Source: Bacillus_AB infantis_B | Lineage (GTDB): Bacteria > Bacillota > Bacilli > Bacillales > Cytobacillaceae | Assembly (NCBI RefSeq): GCF_008180445.1 | Contig: NZ_VTER01000005.1 | Coordinates: 124,001 to 188,000, forward strand | Length of the DNA: 64,000 bases | Reading direction: 5' to 3' | Part shown: positions 25,662 through 33,708 of the stretch, piece by piece | How the letters are laid out: each line of letters starts with the position of its first letter | Position numbering within the stretch: the stretch's first letter is position 1 | Translations under genes and position numbers: made by a program | The notes under the pieces: model-generated | The model's database searches: none | The model's input: the letters and a program-made list of their open reading frames with translations, nothing else | Told to the model about the DNA's origin: nothing

Positions 25662-26573
25662 TCATGTTATCCTTTTTTTGTAAATGACCGAAGAGAGCCT
25701 TTTAAGCTTTGCAATCCCGGCCTCCCAGTCCATTTTCTTCCCGTTAAGGGCCGCATAAAGCAGATTATGAAAAATAGGCTGGAGTCCGTAAAAGCTTTGA
25801 ACCCTTTTAAAGAGGGCATCTGCTGATTCATTCGTCTGATACCAGGACAGGACCTCGCTGGTAAAGTCTTCGCCATATGCCCAGTAAATGCCCGCAAAGT
25901 CGAATGCCGGGTCTCCAAGCTGGGCATCGGTGAAATCTATGATCCCGCTGATACGGCCGTTCTTTTCGCTGTAAATAATATTGGAGGCTGTCAAATCACC
26001 ATGGATAATAGATTTTTTAATAGAATAGCCGGGTAATGCGTCCAGAAAATCTCTGAATATGCTATCAATCAGGTCTTTTTCCATGCGTTTTAAATAAGGG
26101 AAAATTTCCTGCTGGACAGATGAATACAGGGATTCCCAGTACTCAAATGTATGAAGGGTTTCAAGATCCATAGTGTCTGCCTCGGCAGGGTCTATAGAGT
26201 GCAGCTTAGTTAAAAAATCGCCTAACACCCTTGCATTTTCCTGGTTATTCTTGAAGGAGTCCGTACTAATATCGCCTAGCATCCTGCCTTCGAGATAATC
26301 ATACCGGACACATTTTAACATTTGATTCTGATACAAATATTCATAATCCGGCAACTGCAGGATGGGATGTTTCTTTTTCAGCAGATGCAAGAGCTCTCCT
26401 TCCGCCTCTACTTTTGAGATCACATTTTCAGATTTCGGAAACCTGAAGACAAGACTTTCATTAATGATGACGATATCGTTATCCCAGCCCTTATCATTTG
26501 CTTGATACTTTATTATTTTTAAATCTGGATATTCACCCGAAATGAACTCAAGATATTCTTCTTTCTTTTGCAT
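25662..26573 (-). CDS. Aminoglycoside phosphotransferase (APH) family kinase
   Basis: A 303-residue protein-kinase-like phosphotransferase (PF01636). The catalytic loop IIHGDLTASNIIY is near residues 188-200 and the metal motif IIDFTDAQLGDPAFDFA near 211-227. The N-terminal lobe contains KGWDNDIVIINESLVFRFPK. The layout resembles APH(2'')-type enzymes, but the same fold serves macrolide kinases, choline kinase and others. It stands upstream of an ABC-F gene and within 6 kb of vmlR and an AadK-type gene, so antibiotic modification is plausible but unproven. Confidence 0.85.
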   Translation of the reverse strand: MQKKEEYLEFISGEYPDLKIIKYQANDKGWDNDIVIINESLVFRFPKSENVISKVEAEGELLHLLKKKHPILQLPDYEYLYQNQMLKCVRYDYLEGRMLGDISTDSFKNNQENARVLGDFLTKLHSIDPAEADTMDLETLHTFEYWESLYSSVQQEIFPYLKRMEKDLIDSIFRDFLDALPGYSIKKSIIHGDLTASNIIYSEKNGRISGIIDFTDAQLGDPAFDFAGIYWAYGEDFTSEVLSWYQTNESADALFKRVQSFYGLQPIFHNLLYAALNGKKMDWEAGIAKLKRLSSVIYKKRIT

Positions 26574-26955
26574 ATTAAATCCCAGCTTTCCTCTTTTTAA
26601 GGTATCTTCATCTCACTTCTCCACCTCACAAACATTACAACGGAAACCCGTTTAGGGTGATAATAATAAGACCACAGAATACGTGCGTAAAATACCATCA
26701 AAGCTTCACAGCAGACTCTCCCGTTTTTTTCCAATTATAGCATAAGAGACGCAGGTACTGAACCTTTTGCCCCTGCCTTTTCCTCTCACATAACTGCGTC
26801 ACAAAGCCCTTCTCCTGTCCCAGCACGATGCAATACTGAGACACATTACCCACCCAGCACTCCCGCTGAAAGCCTTTTCCTTTGAAATCACCTGTAAACT
26901 TTTGCTAACATTGTTAATGTAGGGAATTATCAAACAATAGATTCGGAGGGGTTAG
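26574..26955. promoter_or_regulatory. Intergenic region upstream of the amino-acid ABC operon
   Basis: 380 bp without a gene. TTGCTA near 26904, 17 bp, then AATTAT is a weak promoter candidate for the rightward operon. GACGCAG and CTGCGTC form a 7-bp inverted repeat around 26748-26801. I find no T-box, S-box or lysine riboswitch signature. Confidence 0.35.
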
Positions 26956-27747
26956 ATGAAAAAAATACAATTATTCAGCTTTTTAATGATAGTGATGCTG
27001 ATCCTGGCTGCGTGCGGCTCAGATGATGCAGACAGCAGCGGTGATGGAGACGGCTCCGGTGATGACGGAAGCAAAACCTACACGGTTGGGACGGATACAA
27101 CCTATCCTCCGTTCGAGTTTGAAGAAGGCGGCGAGTATAAAGGGATTGATATTGATATCATCAATGCCATTGCAGAGGAAGAAGGCTTTGAAATTGAATT
27201 GAAGCCTATGGATTTTGGCGGCATCATCCCGGCCATCCTGGCTGACCAGCTTGATGTAGCCATCGCTGGCATGAGCATCACAGATGACCGCAAAGAAAAA
27301 GTCGATTTTTCAGACCCGTATTTTGATGCCGGGCTGACCCTTGTTGTATCAGAAGATAACAGCGACATTACCAGTATAGACGATTTAAAAGGGAAAGTGG
27401 TCGCCGTTAAGAATGGGACAACAGGCGCGGAGCATGCCGAGGAGATTAAAGAAGAAGCCGGCATAAAAGAAGTCCGCCAATTCAATGACAGCCCGTCCAT
27501 GTTCCAAGAAGTGGCCAATGGGAACGCAGACGTGCTGATTGAAGACTATCCGGTTATTGCATATGCCATCAAAACAAGCGGCCTTGACCTGAAAACCGTC
27601 GGGGACCGCCTGACCGGCGACCAGTACGGCATCGGTGTAAAAAAAGGCGAGAACCAGGAGCTGCTTGAAAAAATCAACAGCGGCCTCCAGAAGATAAAAG
27701 ATAACGGCACATATGATGAGATTTTAGGCCGCTATCTGGAAGAGTAA
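26956..27747 (+). CDS. Polar amino-acid ABC transporter binding lipoprotein
   Basis: A 263-residue lipoprotein with the lipobox LAAC (cysteine at residue 20) and a Ser/Asp/Gly linker. The body is a family 3 solute-binding fold: TVGTDTTYPPFEFEEGGEYKGIDIDIINAIAEEEGF, then GKVVAVKNGTTGAEHAEEI. GGAGGGG precedes the ATG. It is followed by a hairpin terminator, a permease and an ATPase. The fold class takes glutamine, arginine, cystine or similar polar amino acids; the exact ligand is not decidable by eye. Confidence 0.93.
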   Translation: MKKIQLFSFLMIVMLILAACGSDDADSSGDGDGSGDDGSKTYTVGTDTTYPPFEFEEGGEYKGIDIDIINAIAEEEGFEIELKPMDFGGIIPAILADQLDVAIAGMSITDDRKEKVDFSDPYFDAGLTLVVSEDNSDITSIDDLKGKVVAVKNGTTGAEHAEEIKEEAGIKEVRQFNDSPSMFQEVANGNADVLIEDYPVIAYAIKTSGLDLKTVGDRLTGDQYGIGVKKGENQELLEKINSGLQKIKDNGTYDEILGRYLEE

Positions 27748-27756
27748 GAATTTGCT

Positions 27757-27788
27757 CAGCGCGCTCCCCAAAAGCGCGCTGTCTTTTT
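27757..27788 (+). terminator. Intercistronic hairpin after the amino-acid binding protein gene
   Basis: CAGCGCGCT and AGCGCGCTG pair around CCCCAAA, followed by TCTTTTT. It lies between binding-protein and permease genes of one operon, so readthrough must be partial. Confidence 0.78.
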
Positions 27789-27810
27789 CGAGAAAGAGAG
27801 GAGCAGCGAT

Positions 27811-28455
27811 TTGGACATTTTCATGGAAGCCCTTCCCGTCTTATGGGCCGGGCTAAAACTGACTGCATATATTACCGTACTCGGTCTGCTGTTTGGATTC
27901 ATCATCGGGCTGATCACCGCACTTTTCCGCCTTTCCCCGATACCGCCTTTAAGGTGGATCGCCATTTGGTTCATCAACTTAGTACGGGGAACACCTTTCC
28001 TCGTTCAATTATTTTTTATTTACTTTGGATTGAATTCACTTTCGTTCATTTCGCTTGAGCCTGTTACGGCAGGTATTGTCGGCGTTGCCATCAATGCAGG
28101 CGCCTATATAGCTGAAATCGTCCGGGCCGGCATCCAGTCCATCGATAAAGGGCAGACAGAAGCTGCCCGGACACTGGGGCTGACCAGTACGCAGACCATG
28201 CGCTACATCATCCTGCCCCAGGCTTTGAGAAGGATGCTGCCGACATTTGTGAACCAGGCGATCATCAGCCTGAAAGACACCTCCCTCCTGTCGGTCATCG
28301 GAATCGCCGAACTGACTCAAAGAGGGCAAGTCGTCGTATCAGCGACCTATGAACCTTTTAAAATATGGGGCATGGTCGCGCTCATGTATTTCATCCTGAT
28401 CTACCTGCTCACCAAGCTCGGTGACTTTATTGAAAGGAGATATCAGCTGCGATGA
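27811..28455 (+). CDS. Polar amino-acid ABC transporter permease (HisM/GlnP type)
   Basis: A 214-residue permease with about five membrane spans. It has the His/Glu/Gln/Arg/opine family signature (LVRGTPFLVQLFFIYFGL) and the EAA loop EAARTLGLTSTQTMRYIILPQA. The start is TTG at 27811 with GAGAGGAG about 7 bases upstream. Its stop overlaps the ATPase start in an ATGA junction, so the two are translationally coupled. Confidence 0.94.
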   Translation: MDIFMEALPVLWAGLKLTAYITVLGLLFGFIIGLITALFRLSPIPPLRWIAIWFINLVRGTPFLVQLFFIYFGLNSLSFISLEPVTAGIVGVAINAGAYIAEIVRAGIQSIDKGQTEAARTLGLTSTQTMRYIILPQALRRMLPTFVNQAIISLKDTSLLSVIGIAELTQRGQVVVSATYEPFKIWGMVALMYFILIYLLTKLGDFIERRYQLR

Positions 28456-29180
28456 GCGTAATCCAAGTCAATAATCTGAAAAAATCATTCGGCGAACTCG
28501 AAGTATTGAAAGATATCAGCACAGAGGTCAAAGAGCAGGAAGTGGTCTGTGTCGTCGGCCCATCAGGCTCGGGAAAGAGCACCTTCCTGCGGTGCCTGAA
28601 TAAACTCGAGGAAATCACGGATGGCCATGTCATTGTGAATGGAAATGACATAACCGACCCAAAAATCAACATTAATAAAATCCGCCAGGAAGTCGGGATG
28701 GTGTTTCAGCACTTCAACCTCTTCCCTCATAAAACAGTGCTGCAGAATATTACGCTGGCCCCTATGAAAACGAAGGGCATCGACAAAGAAGCTGCAAAAA
28801 AGAAAGCCCTCGAGCTTCTTAGAAAAGTAGGTCTTGAGGAAAAAGCAGACAGCTATCCCGGCGAATTATCCGGCGGGCAGAAGCAGCGTGTTGCCATTGC
28901 CAGGGCACTTGCCATGGAACCAAAGGTGATGCTGTTCGATGAACCTACCTCTGCCCTTGATCCTGAAATGATTGGGGAAGTCCTTGAGGTTATGAAGGAC
29001 CTTGCGCAAGAAGGCATGACCATGGTCGTCGTCACTCACGAAATGGGATTTGCCCGTGAAGTCGGGGACCGCGTCATCTTTATGGACGGCGGATATATCG
29101 TCGAAGAAGATGTCCCAGGCGAATTATTCGGCAATCCCAAGCATGAACGGACTAAGGCTTTCCTTGGTAAAGTGCTGTAG
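28452..29180 (+). CDS. Polar amino-acid ABC transporter ATPase (GlnQ type)
   Basis: A 242-residue ATPase. Walker A is GPSGSGKST, the Q loop reads VGMVFQHFNLFPHKTVLQN, the signature is LSGGQKQRVAIARAL, and Walker B is VMLFDEPTSALDPE with the H-loop VTHEMGFAREV. Length and motifs match GlnQ/ArtP-like subunits that power amino-acid uptake. The four-base overlap with the permease gene and the strong terminator downstream close a three-gene operon. Confidence 0.96.
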   Translation: MSVIQVNNLKKSFGELEVLKDISTEVKEQEVVCVVGPSGSGKSTFLRCLNKLEEITDGHVIVNGNDITDPKININKIRQEVGMVFQHFNLFPHKTVLQNITLAPMKTKGIDKEAAKKKALELLRKVGLEEKADSYPGELSGGQKQRVAIARALAMEPKVMLFDEPTSALDPEMIGEVLEVMKDLAQEGMTMVVVTHEMGFAREVGDRVIFMDGGYIVEEDVPGELFGNPKHERTKAFLGKVL

Positions 29181-29203
29181 GCCGGGGGTGTGAATACAAC
29201 AGG

Positions 29204-29236
29204 AAGGAGCCCTGCTGCGGCGGCAGGGCTCCTTTT
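29204..29236 (+). terminator. Terminator after the amino-acid ABC operon
   Basis: AGGAGCCCTGC and GCAGGGCTCCT pair around TGCGGCG, then TTTG. Confidence 0.88.
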
Positions 29237-29260
29237 GATTTGAACTTTTGAAAAGGCGAG

Positions 29261-29372
29261 TTGCTAATATATCTGGGAAGCTGCTAATAAATAACGAGAG
29301 TTGCTAATATATGGGAAAAGTTGCTAATAAAATCAAAAACTTGCTAATATATCCGGAAAGTTGCTAATATCC
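29261..29372. repeat. Array of six 20-bp units (GTTGCTAATAT type), locus B
   Basis: TTGCTAAT (once CTGCTAAT) recurs at 29261, 29281, 29301, 29321, 29341 and 29361, exactly every 20 bp. It is followed alternately by ATAT and AAAT/AAAA-type bases. This is the reverse complement of the array at 21855-21968, again six units. The last unit contains the TAG stop codon of vmlR, so the array touches the coding end. It lies between convergent genes, as at locus A. Confidence 0.9.
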
Positions 29373-31025
29373 GTCCCTGGCAGCCTGCCTCAGCCCACCA
29401 AGCTCCCTTATCCGCCTGCTGAGTTCATTAAATTTCCGGTCCAGCTCCTGATATTCTTTGCCTTTCGGCGTCATAAAGCTGAGCTTCCCCAGCACTTCCT
29501 GCCTTTCAGTTTCAAGCCTCATCCTTAGCTCCTCCAGGTCATCTCTTGTTTCCGGTTCCTGGCCGAATTGCCTTTGAATAGTTCCGCCTGCAATCACGAG
29601 CTTGCTGCTGGTTATTTTCTCAAGAAAATAGCGGTCGTGCGACACGGCCAGAAGTGTCCCTGGATATGCTGACAGGGTTTCTTCAAGCTGTTCGCGCGAC
29701 GGCAGGTCAAGATGGTTGGTCGGCTCATCGAGAATCAGCACATCTTTTTCCTCCAGTATATACTCCATCAGCTTGCACTTGACGCGCTCGCCCATGCTCA
29801 TATTTCTGATTGGCTCCTTCCACTGCGATGCCGAGAAGCCGAGATGCTTCATCAAGGTTTGAACCTTACCTCTTTCAACAAACGTTTCCCGGTAAAAAAT
29901 CTCCTCCGGCGCCTTTTCGAGGGGCAGATCGAATACTTCCTGCGTCAAGTAGCCGACACTGGCGGCCGGCGACATCCAGACCTCTCCCTCTGCTGTTTCC
30001 TTCCCCATGATTATTTTCAGGAAAGTCGTCTTCCCGCTGCCGTTCGGCCCTGTTATGGCCACTCTTTCGCCATGCTGGACGGTAAAATGCGCCCCTTCAA
30101 ACAGCCTGCGCCCATCAAATGATTTTGCAAGATCCTTCACTTCTAAAAACCGCTTGCCCCGCTTTGTGTTTGCCGAAATCGAAAAGCAGACCTCATGTTC
30201 AGGCGCGACAGGAGCTGCCTTTGATTTTTCCAGCTCCTTTTCCAGCCGCTTCCGTTTGGATTTCACCTGTGAATCAAGGCGCTTCGCCTTCACGCGGTGA
30301 TATTCCTTGAAGCCTTCCTCTTTTGTCGATTTAGCATGGCCGGTGTTTGCCCATGCGCTTAGCTCATTCAGCTGCCCCTCGATCTGCTCGACCATTTTCT
30401 GCTGCTTTTCATATTCCCGCTGCTGTGCTAGCCTTTTCTGCTTCCGGACCTCCATATAACTGGAATAATTCCCTTTATGCTCAATCAGCTGCTTATCCTC
30501 GATCGACCAGATTTTAGAAACCGCAGCATCCAAAAAGTGGCGGTCATGGGAGACGAGGATGATTGTCCCTTTATAGGCTGCAATCTGTTCCTTTAAAATT
30601 TCCATGCTCTGCTCATCCAGATGGTTGGTCGGCTCATCAAGGAGCAGAAGGCCTGCATCTGCCGCAAAGCCTTTTGCGAGACGGGCCTTCAGTTTTTCCC
30701 CGCCGCTCATCCGCACATAGCCCACAGCAGGAACCTGCCATTTTTCCAGCAGCTTAATTTCCAATGGAGATTGCTGCCCGGATATATAAGATTCTGTTTC
30801 CTGCTCTATCATCAGGATCTCCGCTTCTGGTCCGACCCACTGAATCTGCCCGCTGGAAGGCTGCCTCTCACCAGTAATCAGCTGCAGCAGAGTGGATTTT
30901 CCGGCTCCATTTTTCCCGATGATGCCGATCACTTCTCCCTGCCGGACACTGCTATTCACCCCTTCAAACAGGCTCATATCCATAATTTCATAGCTAAGGC
31001 CATTCAGCTTCAACATTTCCTTCAT
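29364..31025 (-). CDS. vmlR: VmlR-type ABC-F ribosome protection protein
   Basis: A 553-residue ABC-F protein very like B. subtilis VmlR, which dislodges virginiamycin M, lincomycin and pleuromutilins from the ribosome. Walker A motifs are GKNGAGKST and GPNGSGKTT; Walker B motifs are LLLLDEPTNHLD and VLILDEPTNHLD; the signatures are MSGGEKLKARLAKG and MSMGERVKCKLM. The linker STKEEGFKEYHRVKAKRLD and the tail ETERQEVLGKLSFMTPKGKEYQELD are shared with VmlR as I recall it. The start MKEMLK at 31025 has GAGGGATGAG upstream. The leader has an attenuator. The stop codon lies inside a repeat unit. Confidence 0.93.
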   Translation of the reverse strand: MKEMLKLNGLSYEIMDMSLFEGVNSSVRQGEVIGIIGKNGAGKSTLLQLITGERQPSSGQIQWVGPEAEILMIEQETESYISGQQSPLEIKLLEKWQVPAVGYVRMSGGEKLKARLAKGFAADAGLLLLDEPTNHLDEQSMEILKEQIAAYKGTIILVSHDRHFLDAAVSKIWSIEDKQLIEHKGNYSSYMEVRKQKRLAQQREYEKQQKMVEQIEGQLNELSAWANTGHAKSTKEEGFKEYHRVKAKRLDSQVKSKRKRLEKELEKSKAAPVAPEHEVCFSISANTKRGKRFLEVKDLAKSFDGRRLFEGAHFTVQHGERVAITGPNGSGKTTFLKIIMGKETAEGEVWMSPAASVGYLTQEVFDLPLEKAPEEIFYRETFVERGKVQTLMKHLGFSASQWKEPIRNMSMGERVKCKLMEYILEEKDVLILDEPTNHLDLPSREQLEETLSAYPGTLLAVSHDRYFLEKITSSKLVIAGGTIQRQFGQEPETRDDLEELRMRLETERQEVLGKLSFMTPKGKEYQELDRKFNELSRRIRELGGLRQAARDGY

Positions 31026-31054
31026 ACTCTCATCCCTCTCTTTAAGGGAGAACC

Positions 31055-31088
31055 AAAAAAATCCTCCCAATTGAATTGGAAGGATTAG
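31055..31088 (-). terminator. vmlR leader terminator (attenuator)
   Basis: On the minus strand AATCCT-CCAATT pairs with AATTGG-AGGATT and is followed by seven T, 30 bases before the vmlR start and inside the leader. The 5' arm CTAATCC (31082-31088) can instead pair with GGATTAG further upstream in the leader (31160-31166), which would prevent the terminator. Confidence 0.85.
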
Positions 31089-31191
31089 CCGTACCTTTGC
31101 ATCAGCAAATAAACCATTATCATAATGGCTGAATGATGTATAAGTGAAAAATGGGCAGACTAATCCTATTTTTTGTGTGAATTGAAATATG

Positions 31192-31242
31192 CTATTTCAA
31201 TCGAGAAAAAATAAGATCAGTTATCCATCGTCCACCCATCAT
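31192..31242 (-). CDS. Short leader ORF of vmlR (16 codons)
   Basis: Encodes MMGGRWITDLIFSRLK. GAAAGG lies just upstream of tandem ATG codons. Its last codons and stop lie inside the perfect hairpin TTGAAATA-TGC-TATTTCAA at 31182-31200. It is placed as expected for a ribosome-stalling sensor ahead of an attenuator. Confidence 0.55.
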   Translation of the reverse strand: MMGGRWITDLIFSRLK

Positions 31243-31266
31243 TCCTTTCGCACTTAGTTGGATATC

Positions 31267-31302
31267 AGTATACCACAAAATGGCGGAACATTGTGATATA
31301 AT
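31267..31302. promoter_or_regulatory. Divergent extended -10 promoters of vmlR and the small membrane protein gene
   Basis: Minus strand: TGGTATACT at 31267-31275 (TGn plus TATACT) would start the vmlR leader. Plus strand: TGATATAAT ending at 31302 (TGn plus TATAAT at 31297-31302) would start the small gene at 31332. Neither has a good -35, consistent with extended -10 promoters. Confidence 0.6.
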
Positions 31303-31331
31303 ACGTAAAATAAGGAAAAGGAGGATACCTG

Positions 31332-31496
31332 ATGTCTGGAAAAAAAGTAGCCGTATTCATCTTTGTTGGTGTTTTGGCTTTGGTCATTGTTTTGTTTGTT
31401 GTGATGAATTTGTTTTTCAGTTATATGGAAACCAATGATGGTACGGAGGATACTGCCTTCAATACTCCTTCTGTCTATATTGCGGACAAGTTATAG
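31332..31496 (+). CDS. Small single-span membrane protein, 54 residues
   Basis: A short gene. The protein begins MSGKKVAVFIFVGVLALVIV and has one transmembrane helix at about residues 6-28. A hydrophilic tail follows (SYMETNDGTEDTAFNTPSVYIADKL). AAGGAGG is 8 bases upstream of the ATG, and an extended -10 promoter lies about 30 bp upstream. It is divergent from vmlR and converges with the AadK-type gene, with an 8-bp gap. I do not recognise the family. Confidence 0.65.
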   Translation: MSGKKVAVFIFVGVLALVIVLFVVMNLFFSYMETNDGTEDTAFNTPSVYIADKL

Positions 31497-31503
31497 AGGA
31501 TAA

Positions 31504-32388
31504 TTATCGAGCCTCACACTGGCCGCTGCTCTTGGCTATAAAGAGACTCCACCAGCCCTGCCGCATATGCATCCCTTCTTCAGGATAATGGAGATTCATT
31601 ATTACACAGACATCTTTGGCAGTTTCTCTGAAAAAGCTCATCGTATTATGCAGGGCTCTCCAGACATCCTCTTCTTCATAAACTCCATAAAGGTTTTTAT
31701 AGGCAGCCACGGTCTCAGGATCGGCCCATTTTTCAAAAAAGCGGTTGCCGTGCCAGGTGTCAAAAGCAGGACCGTGATTAAGCCTGGACTGCGTCCTTAC
31801 CAGCTCCATGAGCAGATGCTTCATATAAGAGTCACCTATCGATTTTGCGTCAAGCAGCTCCCCCCGCCTGATTTTCTTTGCAGCCAATACAGCATGGTAC
31901 CAGAAATCATGAATAACATTCCCTACCTCCTCTGAACCACGCATCTGAGGGGCAGGCAGTTTTTGGGGAGCCTGACGAATCAGGGTTGTAATGGTGCCGT
32001 CCTTGTCGAACAGTACCCTCACACCCTTTGCAAAAACGCCAAGCGGCTCCGGATCCTGCTCAAGCTCCGGCAGTGCGGAAACCGGGAAAAAAGCAAAGTC
32101 GACATCAAGCCCCTCTTCAAACAGGACCCTTCTTTCCTTTCCTCCCCCAACGGCAGTATTCTCAAGGAACGTCAGATAATGCTTCCCTATTTTCCCCAGC
32201 CAGTCTGTATCATCAAGAAAAGCAGCCGGGTTTTCCACGATAGCCACAAGATCAAGGTCGGAATACTCGTCAGACGGCACCTCTGTTCTTGCCCTCGAGC
32301 CCACAATAACCGCAGCCCGAATTCCTTCATTGTTTTCCGCCATCTCTATAAATCTTGCTATTATTGTTTCATATGTAAGTTTCTCCAT
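31504..32388 (-). CDS. Aminoglycoside 6-adenylyltransferase family protein (AadK-like)
   Basis: A 294-residue nucleotidyltransferase of PF04439. The active-site motif GSRARTEVPSDEYSDLDL is near residues 31-48, with a further carboxylate in VLFEEGLDVDFAFFP. B. subtilis AadK, which adenylylates streptomycin, is of similar length. The ATG at 32388 has AAAGGAG 9 bases upstream; the TTG at 32421 precedes that site. It follows a DinB-family gene by 19 bp and is probably co-transcribed with it. Substrate is inferred from the family only. Confidence 0.88.
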   Translation of the reverse strand: MEKLTYETIIARFIEMAENNEGIRAAVIVGSRARTEVPSDEYSDLDLVAIVENPAAFLDDTDWLGKIGKHYLTFLENTAVGGGKERRVLFEEGLDVDFAFFPVSALPELEQDPEPLGVFAKGVRVLFDKDGTITTLIRQAPQKLPAPQMRGSEEVGNVIHDFWYHAVLAAKKIRRGELLDAKSIGDSYMKHLLMELVRTQSRLNHGPAFDTWHGNRFFEKWADPETVAAYKNLYGVYEEEDVWRALHNTMSFFRETAKDVCVIMNLHYPEEGMHMRQGWWSLFIAKSSGQCEAR

Positions 32389-32407
32389 TGCTGACAGCTC
32401 CTTTCTA

Positions 32408-32917
32408 CTAATACTCTTCAATTCCCAGCCTTTCCTCCAGCTCCCCTTTCTGCCGGAGATGATGCCGGAAATGCATTTCAGCCAGCTGGTGCCACTCCTT
32501 GGCGCTCAGCCAGCCGAAACCTCCATGCTCTCTTTTTAGGCTTGGATGGATTTTATGCAGGGTTTGCCTCGATACTTCTATTCTCTTCTCCAGATTTTCA
32601 AGTCTTTCGAGCAAAGAAGCTGAAGTACCTGAGTTGTCCGGCGGCTGGTTCATCTCATCCGGCAGCCTGATTTTAACAGGCGGGAAGCCTCCTTCCCTGA
32701 ACAGCTTTTCGCCAAATTCCGTTTTCCCTCTGCCCTGTACAGGCTCAGCATTAGCGCACGCTTCCGCTTCATCCAAATACTCATCGGCCACCACAATCAC
32801 ATGATCATACATCTGCGCCAGAGACCACACACCCTCAGCCGGAATCTGCCTCAGCTGCTCCAAAGTATACTTTCCGAGGCTCTGTTTATAAATCTCCATG
32901 ACACTCTGCTCCGCCAT
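32408..32917 (-). CDS. DinB-family protein
   Basis: A 169-residue four-helix-bundle protein of the DinB/YfiT group. The likely metal-binding histidines are in SLAQMYDHVIVVADEYLDE (first helix pair) and EWHQLAEMHFRHHL (C-terminal helix). Enzymes of this group include thiol-dependent transferases and hydrolases, but most members are uncharacterised. It is the first gene of a two-gene operon with the AadK-like gene. Confidence 0.83.
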   Translation of the reverse strand: MAEQSVMEIYKQSLGKYTLEQLRQIPAEGVWSLAQMYDHVIVVADEYLDEAEACANAEPVQGRGKTEFGEKLFREGGFPPVKIRLPDEMNQPPDNSGTSASLLERLENLEKRIEVSRQTLHKIHPSLKREHGGFGWLSAKEWHQLAEMHFRHHLRQKGELEERLGIEEY

Positions 32918-32979
32918 CGCTCCCGCTCCTTTCCAAAGTCCCTGACTCTACTATTCTCCACTCCAATCGGCAAATCCTT

Positions 32980-33012
32980 GTGAGGCCGGGGGGACAGGTC
33001 CCTTGGCCCAAA
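32980..33012. repeat. GGGACAGGTCCC-type intergenic palindrome
   Basis: GGCC-GGG-GGGAC-AG-GTCCC-TT-GGCC at about 32984-33009 forms nested arms. It belongs to the same sequence family as the 39-bp array at 37586-37769. Confidence 0.6.
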
Positions 33013-33097
33013 AAACAAGAAATATTAGCATTTCAAAAAGCAGAGTCTCCTGCTAAAGTTAATATGATCCATCTATTTGAAAACAGGAGGCTTCTTC

Positions 33098-33598
33098 ATG
33101 CTTGGCATTAAAAACTATAAGCCAGTTTTCTACGGAGACTCTTTGGAATTCATAAACAATCACGGCAATCGCCTTAGATCCATGGTTAATAAAAATCTAT
33201 GTGAAATGTGGACTGTCCACGAAGTTTCGAGCGGTGAATTTTGGAGTGATTGTCCAGTCGTCTTACTAATAGGAGGACAGCAGCTGGAGTTTTGTTCGTT
33301 TAAAGATCAAATCGCTGTAAGCTGGAATGCAATTGATTTAAACGAAAGTATAATATGGTATGGATCCAGGGATTTAAGACTTGAATGGCGAAAAAATGCG
33401 ATAAAAGGGACTTCTGCTTTCACCGGCAGTCCAGTCGAGGGGGCAGACTTGATTGAAGCAGCACAAGAAGGTCACCCCATCACACTAAGAGGATTAGGAT
33501 TAAAAACCGCTAAAGGCTATATTGCGCTATTTAATGAGTTTGATGAAACAGTTCTTACTTTTGAAAAAAATGAGGAGTGTCTTTATACAGAAATCTAA
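33098..33598 (+). CDS. Hypothetical protein, 166 residues
   Basis: A soluble protein beginning MLGIKNYKPVFYGDSLEFI. It is rich in beta-prone segments (CPVVLLIGGQQLEFCSFKDQIAVSWNAIDL, GYIALFNEFDETVLTFE), without signal peptide or membrane helix. AGGAGG stands about 7 bases before the ATG at 33098; the frame extends to 33077 without a ribosome site. I do not recognise the family. It may be an immunity-like or small enzyme-associated protein, but nothing in the context decides this. Confidence 0.7.
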   Translation: MLGIKNYKPVFYGDSLEFINNHGNRLRSMVNKNLCEMWTVHEVSSGEFWSDCPVVLLIGGQQLEFCSFKDQIAVSWNAIDLNESIIWYGSRDLRLEWRKNAIKGTSAFTGSPVEGADLIEAAQEGHPITLRGLGLKTAKGYIALFNEFDETVLTFEKNEECLYTEI

Positions 33599-33649
33599 GC
33601 CAAGCTTAAGCACGGTACTGCTCATCAATGTTCTACTAACTATGATAAT

Positions 33650-33685
33650 AAAAAAAAAGGCACCGGACGAAGAGACCGGCACCTT
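33650..33685 (-). terminator. Terminator after the diguanylate cyclase gene
   Basis: On the minus strand AAGGTGCCGG and CCGGTGCCTT pair (two G-U pairs) and are followed by eight T. Confidence 0.78.
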
Positions 33686-33708
33686 GTCCCTGCAGCAAAA
33701 AAGGGACA

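Noticed and set aside
26574..26955. T-box, S-box or other riboswitch before the amino-acid ABC operon
   Set aside because: I found no T-box GGTGGNACCGCG-like segment and no S-box core; only a weak inverted repeat is present.
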